The notes below the pieces were generated by a model. The model ran no database searches. It saw nothing but the letters and a program-made list of their open reading frames with translations, and was not told the origin of the DNA. A stretch of DNA of 64,000 bases from Neobacillus mesonae (lineage in GTDB: Bacteria > Bacillota > Bacilli > Bacillales > Cytobacillaceae): contig NZ_JAMBNQ010000020.1 of assembly GCF_023715155.1 (NCBI RefSeq), positions 1 through 64,000 of the forward strand, written 5' to 3'. Both the position numbers and the translations under genes were made by a program. This document shows positions 7,887-17,320 of the stretch, piece by piece (position 1 is the first letter of the stretch; each line of letters opens with the position of its first letter).

Positions 7887-8897
7887 TTATTCCGCGTAAA
7901 GGTACATAAGCCTTGGTGAGTTCGGTTTAGAGAGAACCTTCATAAGTCCAGCCATTTCTGCGCTGTCACCCATTAACTTCTTTGCCTGGAAGGTAAATAG
8001 TGAGCCAAGGCCAAGTGTTTCCGTATAACGGACAACCTTTGCTCCTTTAAGCTTTTCATCTTTTTTCATTTGCTTGATACAATCATCCAAATAGCCAAAA
8101 CCATCGATTAAATTTAATTCTTTTGCCTGCCGTCCATCATAAATTCGGCCATCCGCAATCTTTTTAACCTGATCTACGCTTAAATTACGGCCTTCAGAAA
8201 TCACTTTTACAAATCCCTCATACGAGTTATTGATCATCGTTTGTAAAATTTTACGCTCCTCCTCGGTCATCTTACGGGTCGGGCTCATAATATCTTTGTA
8301 TTTTCCACTTTTAATGGTCACAAAATCAACACCGTATTTATCTGCTAAACCTTTATAATTAATTCCCTCCATAATGACTCCGAGGCTGCCAGTCAAAGTT
8401 TCTGGACTAGCATAAATCTTTTTAGCTGCAGTGGAAATATAATATCCCCCTGACGCTGCCATAGAACCCATGGATATATAAACCGGCTTTTTGGTGTTCT
8501 TTTGAATTTCCACTAATTTATCATGAATTTCCGCACTTTCAACAACACCGCCGCCAGGAGAATTCACTCTAATAATCAAACCTTTTACGGTATCATCATC
8601 CTTAATATCATTTAATTGTTTTAAAAACAGCTGATGATTGTAACCGGTACTTTGTAATAGTGACCCAGCGTCGCCAGAATCCTGTATAACACCCTCCACA
8701 TCTAGTACAACAATTTTCTTTAACTCATTCCCATCCTCAACCACTTCTTCCGTAAACGGCTGATCTGCTGCAGCAAAAAAATCGCTAAAATCCGTTTGAA
8801 TACCTTTAACAGCAAAAGCAGTTAAGAAATTTATAAGAACCGATACAAAAAATAATGCTGCAGCAATACCAAGCGCTGCCCAGCGTCTCCCATTCAT
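7887..8897 (-). CDS. sppA: Signal peptide peptidase SppA
   Basis: A 336-residue serine/lysine protease that degrades cleaved signal peptides, membrane-anchored by one N-terminal helix (residues 7-30). The catalytic Ser is S149 in 'MGSMAASGGYYIST' and the general-base Lys is K199 in 'TIKSGKYKD'; 'IRVNSPGGGVVESAEI' forms the oxyanion region. Size matches the short Gram-positive type. The ATG has a GAGGGGG site. The downstream RDD gene is probably in the same transcript. Confidence 0.96.
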   Translation of the reverse strand: MNGRRWAALGIAAALFFVSVLINFLTAFAVKGIQTDFSDFFAAADQPFTEEVVEDGNELKKIVVLDVEGVIQDSGDAGSLLQSTGYNHQLFLKQLNDIKDDDTVKGLIIRVNSPGGGVVESAEIHDKLVEIQKNTKKPVYISMGSMAASGGYYISTAAKKIYASPETLTGSLGVIMEGINYKGLADKYGVDFVTIKSGKYKDIMSPTRKMTEEERKILQTMINNSYEGFVKVISEGRNLSVDQVKKIADGRIYDGRQAKELNLIDGFGYLDDCIKQMKKDEKLKGAKVVRYTETLGLGSLFTFQAKKLMGDSAEMAGLMKVLSKPNSPRLMYLYAE

Positions 8898-9062
8898 CTA
8901 TTTGCCCCCTCTTTTTTTCTATAATTTAAAACCCGTTGTATTTTCATATTGTTTCAAAAAAATGCTAAACTAAATTCAGGACTTGCCTTATTTTATCAAA
9001 AATTAATGGTAAAATGACTAAAAGGTTGAAGTTTTCTCATTTTCTTCTAGGGGGAATCATTT

Positions 9063-9863
9063 ATGGAAGACAGACGGAATGTATATTTTTATTATAAACG
9101 CGATGACGAATTAATCAGAAAAGCTGCCCCTCTTTTTGAAGCAACGGAACGTTATGGCTTTACCATCGTAAACGATTATCGTAAAGCGAATATCATTATC
9201 AGCATTGGAGACGACGGAGCATTCCTTCAAGCAGCCAGACAAACCGGGTTTCTTGAAGATTGCCTTTATATGGGGATTTCTACTAAAAATCACTTAAACA
9301 TGTATTGTGATTTTCATATAGAAGATTCTTCAAAAATAATTGAAGCGATCTTAAATAAACAGCTGGAGGTTCGACGTTACCCGCTGATTGAAGCGGCTGT
9401 AGACGGGCAAGGAACTTTTTACTGTCTGAATGAATTCAGTATTGTCTCCTCTATCATAAAAACTCTTGTGATTGATGTGTTTATTGATAATCTTCATTTT
9501 GAAACATTCAGGGGGGATGGCTTAATTGTGGCAACCCCAACTGGTAGTACAGCTTATAATAAATCTGTCAAAGGAGCGATTGTTGATCCACTCCTTCCCT
9601 GTTTACAGGTAAGTGAAGTGGCATCCATTAACAATAATAGCTACCGGACGCTCGGCTCTTCTTTTATTTTAAGCGGCGACCGAAAACTTATCCTTAAGGT
9701 CGTATCCGAGTTGAACGATCACCCGACAATGGGCATGGATAATGAAGCGTTAAGCGTCCGTGAAGTAGACAACATCCAAATTCAATTGGGAAATAGACGT
9801 TTAAAAACCTTAAAATTAAAAGATAATTCCTTCTGGGAAAAAGTGAAACGGACGTTCTTATAA
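9063..9863 (+). CDS. ppnKB: NAD kinase (second paralogue type)
   Basis: A 266-residue cytoplasmic enzyme phosphorylating NAD to NADP. The ATP-binding motif is 'ISIGDDGAFLQAARQTGF' (residues ~46-63), where the usual GGDGT is GDDGA; this divergence is what I remember for the YtdI/NADK2 subfamily. Other hallmarks: 'CLNEFSIV', 'FRGDGLIVATPTGSTAYNKSVKGAIVDP' and 'GMDNEALSV'. Start ATG behind AGGGGGAA. It is divergent from sppA. The paralogue usually paired with it is not in the window. Confidence 0.93.
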   Translation: MEDRRNVYFYYKRDDELIRKAAPLFEATERYGFTIVNDYRKANIIISIGDDGAFLQAARQTGFLEDCLYMGISTKNHLNMYCDFHIEDSSKIIEAILNKQLEVRRYPLIEAAVDGQGTFYCLNEFSIVSSIIKTLVIDVFIDNLHFETFRGDGLIVATPTGSTAYNKSVKGAIVDPLLPCLQVSEVASINNNSYRTLGSSFILSGDRKLILKVVSELNDHPTMGMDNEALSVREVDNIQIQLGNRRLKTLKLKDNSFWEKVKRTFL

Positions 9864-9868
9864 GAACA

Positions 9869-9903
9869 GAAAACCTTACCTAATGGATGGGTAAGGTTTT
9901 CTT
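9869..9903. terminator. Bidirectional terminator, NAD kinase / rarD
   Basis: AAAACCTTACC and GGTAAGGTTTT arms between convergent genes, with T-runs both ways. Confidence 0.9.
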
Positions 9904-10828
9904 ATTGTGACGACTCTTTTTCTTTTAATCCTTTTCCGGCGAAAGATATTGTTTTAGATAGGGAGTAAACCGCTAATGCCGACCAAATAAATAGAAATGA
10001 AATTAATTTCACTTTCGAAAAATGCTCCTGATAAACAAATATTCCGAGCAGCAGCATTAAAGTTGGTGCAATATATTGCAGAAAACCAAGTAAAGACAAA
10101 GGTATTTTTTGCGCCCCTTTGGCAAAATAAAGCAGCGGTACTGCCGTTGCTGCCCCGCTGCCTATTAACAGCCAATCGGTTTGAACCCCTGCAGCAAAAA
10201 AAGCATTTGTACCATGAATAAACAAATAAACCATATAGATGACTGCAATCGGTGTAATCACTATAGTTTCCAATGTTAATCCTACAGAAGAATCCACATT
10301 AATTAATTTTTTCGCCAGGCCATATAACCCAAAGGAAAGTGCTAAAGCGATAGCAATCCAAGGAAAACTGCCATGTGAGATGGTAATAATTAACACACCA
10401 ATTATCGCTAAGCCAAAGGAGATGTATTGGTACAGAGACAATTTCTCCTTTAAGATAATCATTCCTAATAGGATACTAACCAACGGATTAATGTAATAGC
10501 CGAGACTGGCATCAACGATATGTCCGTTATTTACAGCCCAGATATAAATATACCAATTTACGCTTATTAGAACCGAAGCCAGCAGCAAAGCATAAAGCTG
10601 TTTTTTATTTTCAGCAAATTCCTTGATTGTGGAATGAAACAGCCTCCACTTATTTGTGAAATAGAGGACAATTAACATAAAGACAAACGACCAAAAAATT
10701 CGGCTGGCTAGAATCTCCTCCGCACCTACATGATCTAAAAGCTTCCAATAAATCGGTAATAATCCCCACAAAAAATAGGAAAAGCCGGCATGGATTGTAC
10801 CAAGCTGTATTTCATTTTTTTTCATCAC
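9902..10828 (-). CDS. rarD: EamA-family transporter RarD
   Basis: A 308-residue polytopic membrane protein with about ten predicted helices and two EamA-like halves. The N-terminal signature 'GFSYFLWGLLPIYWKLLDHVGAEEILASRIFWSFVFML' (residues ~15-52) is diagnostic for RarD. 'NWYIYIWAVNNGHIVDASLGYYINPLVSILLGMIILKEKLS' is also a RarD hallmark. RarD proteins are named for a chloramphenicol-sensitivity phenotype in other bacteria; the substrate is not known. The start is a GTG at 10828 behind AGGAG, or the next codon ATG at 10825. Confidence 0.92.
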   Translation of the reverse strand: MMKKNEIQLGTIHAGFSYFLWGLLPIYWKLLDHVGAEEILASRIFWSFVFMLIVLYFTNKWRLFHSTIKEFAENKKQLYALLLASVLISVNWYIYIWAVNNGHIVDASLGYYINPLVSILLGMIILKEKLSLYQYISFGLAIIGVLIITISHGSFPWIAIALALSFGLYGLAKKLINVDSSVGLTLETIVITPIAVIYMVYLFIHGTNAFFAAGVQTDWLLIGSGAATAVPLLYFAKGAQKIPLSLLGFLQYIAPTLMLLLGIFVYQEHFSKVKLISFLFIWSALAVYSLSKTISFAGKGLKEKESSQ

Positions 10829-10907
10829 TTTTCCAGCTCCTAATTATTTCTAGTTTCGAAATAACTATAATTATACCTTGAATTACTGTGTCAGGGGGAA
10901 TTATTTA

Positions 10908-10946
10908 TAAAAAAATATAAAGCAGACGGTAGGACCCGCCTGCTTC
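10908..10946 (-). terminator. Terminator after the acyl-CoA synthetase gene
   Basis: AGCAGGCGGG/CCGTCTGCT hairpin, then TTATATTTTTTT on the minus strand. Confidence 0.85.
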
Positions 10947-10957
10947 GCTTCAGTTAA

Positions 10958-12541
10958 TTACTTCTTCACTGCTCCTAATTCCTTCTGCCTTAGCTCCACT
11001 CTGCGGATTTTCCCTGAGGTCGTTTTAGGAAGTTCCTGTACAAATTCAATTTTTCTTGGATATTTGTATGGGGCAGTTAATTCCTTTACATGATTTTGCA
11101 ATGTTTTAGTTAATTCAGGTGCATTGACATCAATACCTTCTTTTAAGACAACGAATGCTTTTACAATAAAACCGCGGATCTCATCTGGGCTTGCAATAAC
11201 CGCACATTCCTTTACATACGGGTGTTTAACAAGGGCATCCTCTACTTCAAACGGTCCAATGGTATATCCTGAGCTGATAATAATATCATCACTGCGGCCT
11301 TCAAACCAGAAATAGCCTTCTTCATCCTTTTTGGCTTTATCACCAGTGACATAATAATCTCCGCGGAACTGCATGGCCGTTCTTTCTGGGTCTTTATAAT
11401 ATTTTTTAAATAAGGCAGGAGTCTCTACATGTACAGCAATATCTCCTACTTCTCCGACATCACAAATTTCTCCATCATCATTAATGATTTCTACACGATT
11501 TCCAGGGGTTGGTTTTCCCATTGAGCCTGGTTTCAAATTCATACCTTTTGTTACCCCGACAAGCAAAGTATTTTCCGTTTGACCATATCCGTCACGCACA
11601 TCTATTTGGAAATGCCTTCTAAAAATATCGATAACCTCGCGATTCAATGGTTCCCCTGCCGAAACAGCACTGCGAAGGTTTGGCAGCTGATATTCTGCTA
11701 AATGATCTACCTTTGCCATTAAACGATATTCTGTCGGTGTGCAGCAAAGGACATTAATATCATATTTTTGAAGCAGATGTAGGTATTGATTGGGTTCAAA
11801 TTTACCATTGTAAACGAATCCTGTGGCACCTGAACCTAGAACAGACAGGAATGGACTCCATATCCACTTTTGCCATCCTGGCCCTGCTGTTGCCCAAACG
11901 GTATCTCCTTCTTCAATACAGAGCCAATTGGATGCGGCTGTCCTTAAATGGGCAAATGCCCACGCATGGGTATGAACAACTCCTTTTGGATTCCCAGTAG
12001 TACCTGATGTATACGACAAGAAAGCCATATCCTCTCTATGTGTATCAGCCATTGTGAATTCATCATCTGCTGCTTCCATTTCAGCATCTAGATGGATCCA
12101 TCCCTTTTCATTTGCTCCAATAGAAAATTTAACAAGCGGCTGAGTGGTGGTAATATTAGTAAATTGGTCAACGTATGGATAATAGCTTATTACGGCCTTT
12201 ACATCCCCATGGGTAATACGATATTGTAAATCTTTTTCACGCAGCATTTCGGAACTTGGAATAACAACCATGCCAGCTTTTAGTGCAGCTAAATAAACTA
12301 CGTAGGCCTCAATCAACCTGGGTACGATTACGAGAACCACATCGCCTTGATGCAAACCACAAGATTTAAAAACATTACCAGCACGGTTGACCTGTTTTAA
12401 TAGTTCCTCGTATGTAACTTGCTTGGTTTCTCCAGACTCATTTTCCCATTTTAAAGCTATTTTATTTGGATTACTGGCAAAACGCTCTACTTCTGATACA
12501 AGATTATACCGCTCAGGCGCAATTAAGTCTTCCCGGTTCAT
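10958..12541 (-). CDS. ytcI: Acyl/acetate-CoA ligase (AMP-forming, YtcI-like)
   Basis: A 527-residue ANL-superfamily adenylating enzyme. Motifs in order: P-loop 'LSYTSGTTGNPKGVVHTH' (~163-180), 'YGQTENT' (~319), 'YYVTGDKAKKDEEGYFWFEGRSDDIIISSGYTIGPFEVE' (~395-435) and the C-terminal catalytic lysine in 'PKTTSGKIRRVEL' (~510). Its layout is close to acetyl- and medium-chain acyl-CoA synthetases. It occupies the ytcI position before the SASP gene. The exact acyl substrate cannot be read from sequence. The true acetyl-CoA synthetase AcsA is encoded elsewhere in the window. Confidence 0.9.
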   Translation of the reverse strand: MNREDLIAPERYNLVSEVERFASNPNKIALKWENESGETKQVTYEELLKQVNRAGNVFKSCGLHQGDVVLVIVPRLIEAYVVYLAALKAGMVVIPSSEMLREKDLQYRITHGDVKAVISYYPYVDQFTNITTTQPLVKFSIGANEKGWIHLDAEMEAADDEFTMADTHREDMAFLSYTSGTTGNPKGVVHTHAWAFAHLRTAASNWLCIEEGDTVWATAGPGWQKWIWSPFLSVLGSGATGFVYNGKFEPNQYLHLLQKYDINVLCCTPTEYRLMAKVDHLAEYQLPNLRSAVSAGEPLNREVIDIFRRHFQIDVRDGYGQTENTLLVGVTKGMNLKPGSMGKPTPGNRVEIINDDGEICDVGEVGDIAVHVETPALFKKYYKDPERTAMQFRGDYYVTGDKAKKDEEGYFWFEGRSDDIIISSGYTIGPFEVEDALVKHPYVKECAVIASPDEIRGFIVKAFVVLKEGIDVNAPELTKTLQNHVKELTAPYKYPRKIEFVQELPKTTSGKIRRVELRQKELGAVKK

Positions 12542-12641
12542 ACTATTCCCCCTAAAAAAATGTCTTCCACTTAATTATACTAAATTATTTTAAAATTTAA
12601 AAAGATAGTCCAGGAAAAAGATATTACAACTTTTAAAACAT

Positions 12642-12675
12642 GCAAAAAGAGAGTGGAGGAAATTCTCCACTCTCT
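12642..12675 (-). terminator. Terminator after the SASP gene
   Basis: AGAGAGTGGAG/CTCCACTCTCT stem followed by TTTTTGC on the minus strand. Confidence 0.9.
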
Positions 12676-12699
12676 GTAGCCATTATATTCTTTTATTGA

Positions 12700-12903
12700 T
12701 TAGCGGGAATATCCGCTTAATTGCTGCTGCGCCATAGAAACGAGACGCTTAGTAATTTCACCACCAACAGAACCGTTAGCACGTGAAGTTGTATCAGCAC
12801 CAAGGTTTACTCCAAATTCTTGAGCGATTTCTACTTTCATTGACTCAAGAGCCTGCTCAGCACCTGCAACTAATAATTGATTTGAATTGTTGTTGTTTGC
12901 CAT
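12700..12903 (-). CDS. sspA: Alpha/beta-type small acid-soluble spore protein
   Basis: A 67-residue DNA-binding spore protein that coats and protects forespore DNA. The first conserved region is '[25 protein letters not shown]', containing the GPR protease site around E-I in 'KVEIAQEF'; the second is '[28 protein letters not shown]'. It is full length for the family and starts behind AAGGAGGTG. A SigG-type promoter lies just upstream. It sits between the acyl-CoA ligase and thiI, the sspA position in B. subtilis. Confidence 0.98.
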   Translation of the reverse strand: MANNNNSNQLLVAGAEQALESMKVEIAQEFGVNLGADTTSRANGSVGGEITKRLVSMAQQQLSGYSR

Positions 12904-12926
12904 GTGATTTCACCTCCTTGTGAGTA

Positions 12927-12956
12927 TATAATGTGTAAAATCACATGGCATAATTC
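12927..12956 (-). promoter_or_regulatory. SigG-type promoter of the SASP gene
   Basis: On the minus strand GAATT (12956-12952), an 18-base spacer and CATTATA (12933-12927) fit the forespore SigG pattern (GHATR, about 18, CATNNTA); the -10 is a full match and the -35 is off by one. Spacing to the start codon is about 25 bases. Confidence 0.65.
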
Positions 12957-13001
12957 TTTATTTTAACTGGTAATTATTCGCAAATTTTTAAAAAAATACT
13001 A

Positions 13002-14210
13002 TTAAAACAAATCATCAAATTCCTGTGAAAGTTCCTCGCCTGGTTTAATGGTAATGGTCTCTACATCATGAACCGCTTTTTGAATTAAAGGTTCAAAGTC
13101 AAAGTAACTTTCATATTGACGGACCTTTTCTCTTTTTGGCTTTGTTTTTGGTGAAGCAGGCACAAAGATTGTACAGCAATCTTCATAAGGTCTATTTGAT
13201 ATTTCTAATGTATCAATCTTATCAGCAATTTTTATAATATCGTTTTTATCCATCGATATCAACGGGCGTAAAATGGGTGTATTGGTCACATCATTAATTG
13301 CATACATACTTTCAATGGTTTGGCTTGCAACCTGTCCCAGATTTTCCCCGGTAATGATAGCCAATGCCTCTCGATTCTTCCTGATTTCATCTGTGATCCG
13401 CAGCATCATTCTTCTCGTCGAAGTCATCGTATAATTTTCTGGTACCTGTTCCCGAATTGCCTGCTGTACCTCAGTAAACGGCACAATATGGAGGGTAATG
13501 GAACCTCCTGCTATTTCTGCCAACTTCCTTGAAAGATCAATCACCTTATCTTTTGCCCTCTCACTGGTAAACGGCGGGCTAAAAAAATGAACCGCTTCAA
13601 TATCCAATCCTCTTCTCATTGCTAAATAACCTGCCACAGGGCTGTCAATCCCGCCTGAAAGCATCAGCATGGCTTTACCGCCCGATCCTGCTGGAAGACC
13701 ACCTGCGCCTGGTATCGTTTCACACGACAAATAAATAGCATCTTTTCGTACTTCAACTCTCAAGTTAATATCAGGATTTTTCACATTAACTTTTAAGCCT
13801 GGGATATTTTGCAGCAAATGGTCTCCAAGTGTGTGATTAATTTCATCCGTAGTTAATTCAAATGTCTTATCCGATCTTTTGGCTGTTACTTTAAATGTTT
13901 TTCCATCTTTATATTGTGACTGAACCAAGTCCAAAGACGATTGTTTTACTAACTCTATTTCTTTAGCCGCTTTAATAGCTGGACTGAAAGATTGAATTCC
14001 AAAAATATGGGTTAATTTTTCAATAATTTCCCTCGCATTTTCACCATTCAGCACAACATACATTCTATCGCGGCTTGCTTCTATTTTAATTTCAGGGAAG
14101 TTTCTCAAGGCGATGCGTACACTTTTTCTTAACTTATCAATAAATTTATTACGGTTTCTGCCTTTAGTAGATATTTCCCCATAACGAATTAATATACGAT
14201 CATACTCCAT
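13002..14210 (-). CDS. thiI: tRNA 4-thiouridine synthase ThiI
   Basis: A 402-residue cytoplasmic enzyme adding sulfur to U8 of tRNA. Order: NFLD and THUMP RNA-binding region (residues 1-165), then the PP-loop ATP pyrophosphatase 'MLMLSGGIDSPVAGYLAMRRG' (~183-203). It ends near 'EFDDLF' and lacks a rhodanese domain, which is normal in Bacillus. A cysteine pair in 'YEDCCTIFVP' (~343) is at the expected reactive position. The ATG follows directly on the nifZ stop codon, so the two are translationally coupled. Confidence 0.97.
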   Translation of the reverse strand: MEYDRILIRYGEISTKGRNRNKFIDKLRKSVRIALRNFPEIKIEASRDRMYVVLNGENAREIIEKLTHIFGIQSFSPAIKAAKEIELVKQSSLDLVQSQYKDGKTFKVTAKRSDKTFELTTDEINHTLGDHLLQNIPGLKVNVKNPDINLRVEVRKDAIYLSCETIPGAGGLPAGSGGKAMLMLSGGIDSPVAGYLAMRRGLDIEAVHFFSPPFTSERAKDKVIDLSRKLAEIAGGSITLHIVPFTEVQQAIREQVPENYTMTSTRRMMLRITDEIRKNREALAIITGENLGQVASQTIESMYAINDVTNTPILRPLISMDKNDIIKIADKIDTLEISNRPYEDCCTIFVPASPKTKPKREKVRQYESYFDFEPLIQKAVHDVETITIKPGEELSQEFDDLF

Positions 14211-15353
14211 TTATTTCATTATCCTCTCTAGTTGTTTTACTGTGTTTTTAATCTCTTTAATAACTTCAATTGCCTCTTCAATTGTATTCTCAAATGAAAG
14301 ACTGATTCTGATTGCACTCTCAGCGATTGAATCAGGGACTCCCATTGCAATTAGTGTTGAACTTGCCGATTTCTTTTTGGACGAACAAGCACTTGTCGTT
14401 GATACGAAAATCTCTTTCTCCTCAAGTGAATGAATAAACACTTCTGATTTTATCCCTTTTAAAGAAAAATTAAAGATATGTGGCGCCGCTTGTTCACTTG
14501 GCGTATTTATTTTCACAGTTTCTATTTTACCTAGTTCCAACCTAAGCAGGTTCTGAATTTTCTTCATATTCTCCACCCCGGCTTGGAATTGATCAAAAGT
14601 CATTCGTAAAGCTTTAGCCAAGGCAACGGCACCGGCAACATTTTCCGTTCCGCTTCTTAGTGTCCGTTCTTGGTTCCCTCCCGAAAACAGAGGCATTATT
14701 TTTGCACCATCACGTGCATAAAGGACTCCAGTCCCCTTTAAGCCATGAAACTTGTGTCCGGAAAAAGAACAAAAATCAATTTTACTTTCATATATGTCAA
14801 ACGGAACTTTTCCAATCCCTTGAACGGCATCAACATGGAAAAGAACAGTCGGATAATCCTTTAACATTTCTCCAATTTCCTTAATAGGCTGAATAGTGCC
14901 TACCTCATTATTTACCAGCATGATGGAAACTAAAATAGTGTCTTTCCGAATAGCTTGTTTAACATCAAGGACTGAAACCCGCCCATATTGATCAACAGGT
15001 ATATACGTAATCTCAAATCCGGCCTCCTCAAGCTGTTCCATCGCAAGACGTACAGAGGGATGCTCTACTGCAGATGTAATTAAATGCCTTCCTCTACTTT
15101 GATTCTTGTAAGCAGCACCCTTTATTGCTAAATTATTACTTTCAGTACCGCCAGAAGTAAAATAAATTTCGTTTGCTTTCACATGCAGAAGCCGGGCTGT
15201 TTGTTCGCGAGCCTGAGAAAGCAATTTTTCGGCATGTCCTCCAAAGCTATGCAGTGAAGACGGATTTCCAAAATATTCACTAGAAACCGTCAAAAAAGAG
15301 TTTAAAACTTCTTTATATGGCTTTGTCGTAGCACTATTATCAAAATAAATCAT
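14211..15353 (-). CDS. nifZ: Cysteine desulfurase NifZ (ThiI partner)
   Basis: A 380-residue PLP enzyme that releases sulfur from cysteine as a persulfide. It begins 'MIYFDNSATTKPYKEV'; the PLP lysine is in 'SFSGHKFHGLKGTGVLY' (~residue 200) and the reactive cysteine in 'STTSACSSKKKSASSTL' (~322). The ATG at 15353 has AAAGGTG upstream; a GTG three codons earlier is possible. Being fused in an operon with thiI identifies it as the dedicated sulfur donor for tRNA 4-thiouridine, as shown for B. subtilis NifZ. Confidence 0.96.
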   Translation of the reverse strand: MIYFDNSATTKPYKEVLNSFLTVSSEYFGNPSSLHSFGGHAEKLLSQAREQTARLLHVKANEIYFTSGGTESNNLAIKGAAYKNQSRGRHLITSAVEHPSVRLAMEQLEEAGFEITYIPVDQYGRVSVLDVKQAIRKDTILVSIMLVNNEVGTIQPIKEIGEMLKDYPTVLFHVDAVQGIGKVPFDIYESKIDFCSFSGHKFHGLKGTGVLYARDGAKIMPLFSGGNQERTLRSGTENVAGAVALAKALRMTFDQFQAGVENMKKIQNLLRLELGKIETVKINTPSEQAAPHIFNFSLKGIKSEVFIHSLEEKEIFVSTTSACSSKKKSASSTLIAMGVPDSIAESAIRISLSFENTIEEAIEVIKEIKNTVKQLERIMK

Positions 15354-15416
15354 CGTCGTCACCTTTCTCTACCGAGATAAATCTTAACACAAAAGAATGG
15401 ATTTTTAAAAACTTAA

Positions 15417-15456
15417 ATAAAGAAACCGGTCGACCAATATTTGGTCAAACCGGATT
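15417..15456 (-). terminator. Terminator after ezrA
   Basis: AATCCGGTTTGACC / GGTCGACCGGTTT interrupted stem with a T-containing tail on the minus strand. Confidence 0.75.
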
Positions 15457-15461
15457 CCTTG

Positions 15462-17150
15462 TTAAGCAGATTCCACTGCCGCTTTTATCTTTTTCAATGC
15501 CTCTGGGTCGATTCCTTCAAGTGATGCAGCAACTTGTTCCAATGCCTCTTGATATTCGTATCGTCTAAATGCCATTTCAGCTTCTGACAAACCTTTAGCA
15601 ACCGATGGATAATGAGTTCTATACCGATTACCATATTGGATGGCCTTTTCTGCAAGCATTACATTTTCAATCAGCTCAACTGTGGAATCCGCCAGTTTTT
15701 CAACGGTTGAGACTGCAGTCTCTAAATATTGATTTATAGCGGAAACATTAAGAGGCTTTTCCTCAAGCTGAAACCGAACATTTTGAATGCTTTCATTTGC
15801 ATCTTCAAATAGATATTTATAGTCTTCAGGCAGTCCTGGTACATTATTTTTTTGTACAAAACGAACCGTTTCGGCCACTTTTTTGGTTAATTCTTTCACT
15901 TTCTCTCTTGCCTCAAACTCATCCTTCCTGAGAGCCTGAAGCTTTTGAGCCAAGGTCTGCTGTTCTTCTAAAATTAAATCCAGCTGTTCTTTTATCTCTG
16001 CAAGTTCCTCACCAATAACCGATTGCGCAGTTTCATTTTGCTTCATTTTTTCCATTAAAATCTCGTAACGTTTAAAAACAGCTGAAAGCTCTTTTTCTAG
16101 ATTCCCTTGAATTTCAAGATCCTGCTCAGATACTTGATAGCTCGATTGAACGTGCAAAACTTCTTCCGACAGAACTTTATTTTCCTCCTCAGCAGAAACA
16201 AGCAGGCCGCCGGCAAGTTCCTGATGTTTCAATACAAAGTGCTTCGCATGTACTTCTTTTTCCAATAAATCTAGAAGGATATCAATTCTATCCTTTACTT
16301 CTTTAGTCCCTTCAGCCGCTATTTCAATTTCCAGCGTTTCAATGGATTTAATATTCTCAGCAAGTTTCTCTTGCAAACGTTTGGTTTCTTCTTCTACATT
16401 AATATGTTCTAAATAATATTCCTGCTCAGTCATTTCCTTATAGCCGCCAAGAACCTCTGAAAGCTGGTTCGGAAGAAGTGACTGGTTTTCAATTAAGAGC
16501 TGAGGAATGACGTTCATATTATTTTGTATGGTTTCAAGCTTGTTGTGAATCAACAAGACAACTTCACGGGCTTCTAGATAATTCCCGTGTTCCGTCTTTT
16601 CATCGAATTCATGGAACTTTTGAGTAACCTCTTCAAGCACTGCTTCAAGCTGTTTTTCTGCTTTTCCAAAATTATGACGGTGAGCTAGAAGCATTTTCTT
16701 TGAATCTCGATATAACTCCTTCATTTGCTCAATTTCTTCACGATTTTTTTCCTCACTGCCAACCAATTCATGTAATTCTTCCAAAATCGTATTAATTTGG
16801 CCTTCCGTCTCCTGTAAATGTTCAGCAACTTTCTGCTGAACGTCTTTAGCCTTTTTGAAACGGTATCTGTCTATGTACTCTTCAGCATCAAACAGCATTT
16901 CTTCTAGATTTGGAAGCTTATCGGTTATAACCTCGTCCCATTGATTTCGCCAGCGTTCAAAGAGTTCTTCCGTTTGTCCTGTCATATTTAATTGTTTCAC
17001 CTTAGACATTTCATCCGGAACCGGACGATTAAATAACTCAATCTTCCAGGCCTCCAGGCGATCCATTTCCTTAAAATACTTTTTCTTGATGATATATCCC
17101 ACTACAAATAAAGCCAGTAAGAGGATGAATGGTCCAATGATATATATCAC
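15462..17150 (-). CDS. ezrA: Septation ring formation regulator EzrA
   Basis: A 562-residue division protein, counted from a GTG at 17150 that sits 7 bases after AGGAGG; this equals the length I recall for B. subtilis EzrA. One N-terminal membrane helix (VIYIIGPFILLLALFVVGYIIKKK) is followed by about 530 residues of almost continuous coiled coil. Conserved patches include 'FEDANESIQNVRFQLEEKPLNVSAINQYL' and the C-terminal 'YRTHYPSVAKGLSEAEMAFRRYEYQEALE'. EzrA binds FtsZ and restrains ring assembly. braB and hisJ, its neighbours in B. subtilis, are absent. Confidence 0.95.
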   Translation of the reverse strand: MIYIIGPFILLLALFVVGYIIKKKYFKEMDRLEAWKIELFNRPVPDEMSKVKQLNMTGQTEELFERWRNQWDEVITDKLPNLEEMLFDAEEYIDRYRFKKAKDVQQKVAEHLQETEGQINTILEELHELVGSEEKNREEIEQMKELYRDSKKMLLAHRHNFGKAEKQLEAVLEEVTQKFHEFDEKTEHGNYLEAREVVLLIHNKLETIQNNMNVIPQLLIENQSLLPNQLSEVLGGYKEMTEQEYYLEHINVEEETKRLQEKLAENIKSIETLEIEIAAEGTKEVKDRIDILLDLLEKEVHAKHFVLKHQELAGGLLVSAEEENKVLSEEVLHVQSSYQVSEQDLEIQGNLEKELSAVFKRYEILMEKMKQNETAQSVIGEELAEIKEQLDLILEEQQTLAQKLQALRKDEFEAREKVKELTKKVAETVRFVQKNNVPGLPEDYKYLFEDANESIQNVRFQLEEKPLNVSAINQYLETAVSTVEKLADSTVELIENVMLAEKAIQYGNRYRTHYPSVAKGLSEAEMAFRRYEYQEALEQVAASLEGIDPEALKKIKAAVESA

Positions 17151-17289
17151 AAGTAAGCCTCCTATTCCAAACCACAATTAAATCATCATTCATCTATGAT
17201 ATCTATTTTTTTAATCGTTTAAAGTTTTGTCCAATGCCTTAATGATACCATGATAACGACAATTTTTGACTATTATTTTCAATTTTTTT

Positions 17290-17320
17290 GTAAAAAAAAT
17301 AGCGGATGGCCGCTATTTTA
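17290..17320 (-). terminator. Terminator at the end of refZ
   Basis: AAAATAGCGG/CCGCTATTTT stem with a T-run on the minus strand, overlapping the last codons of refZ. Confidence 0.75.

Noticed and set aside
9108-9170. Broken NAD kinase because GGDGT is altered
   Set aside because: GDDGA-type variation is a feature of this NAD kinase subfamily as I recall it; all other motifs are intact.
10239-10496. Plus-strand protein inside rarD
   Set aside because: Antisense shadow of a well-conserved membrane-protein gene.
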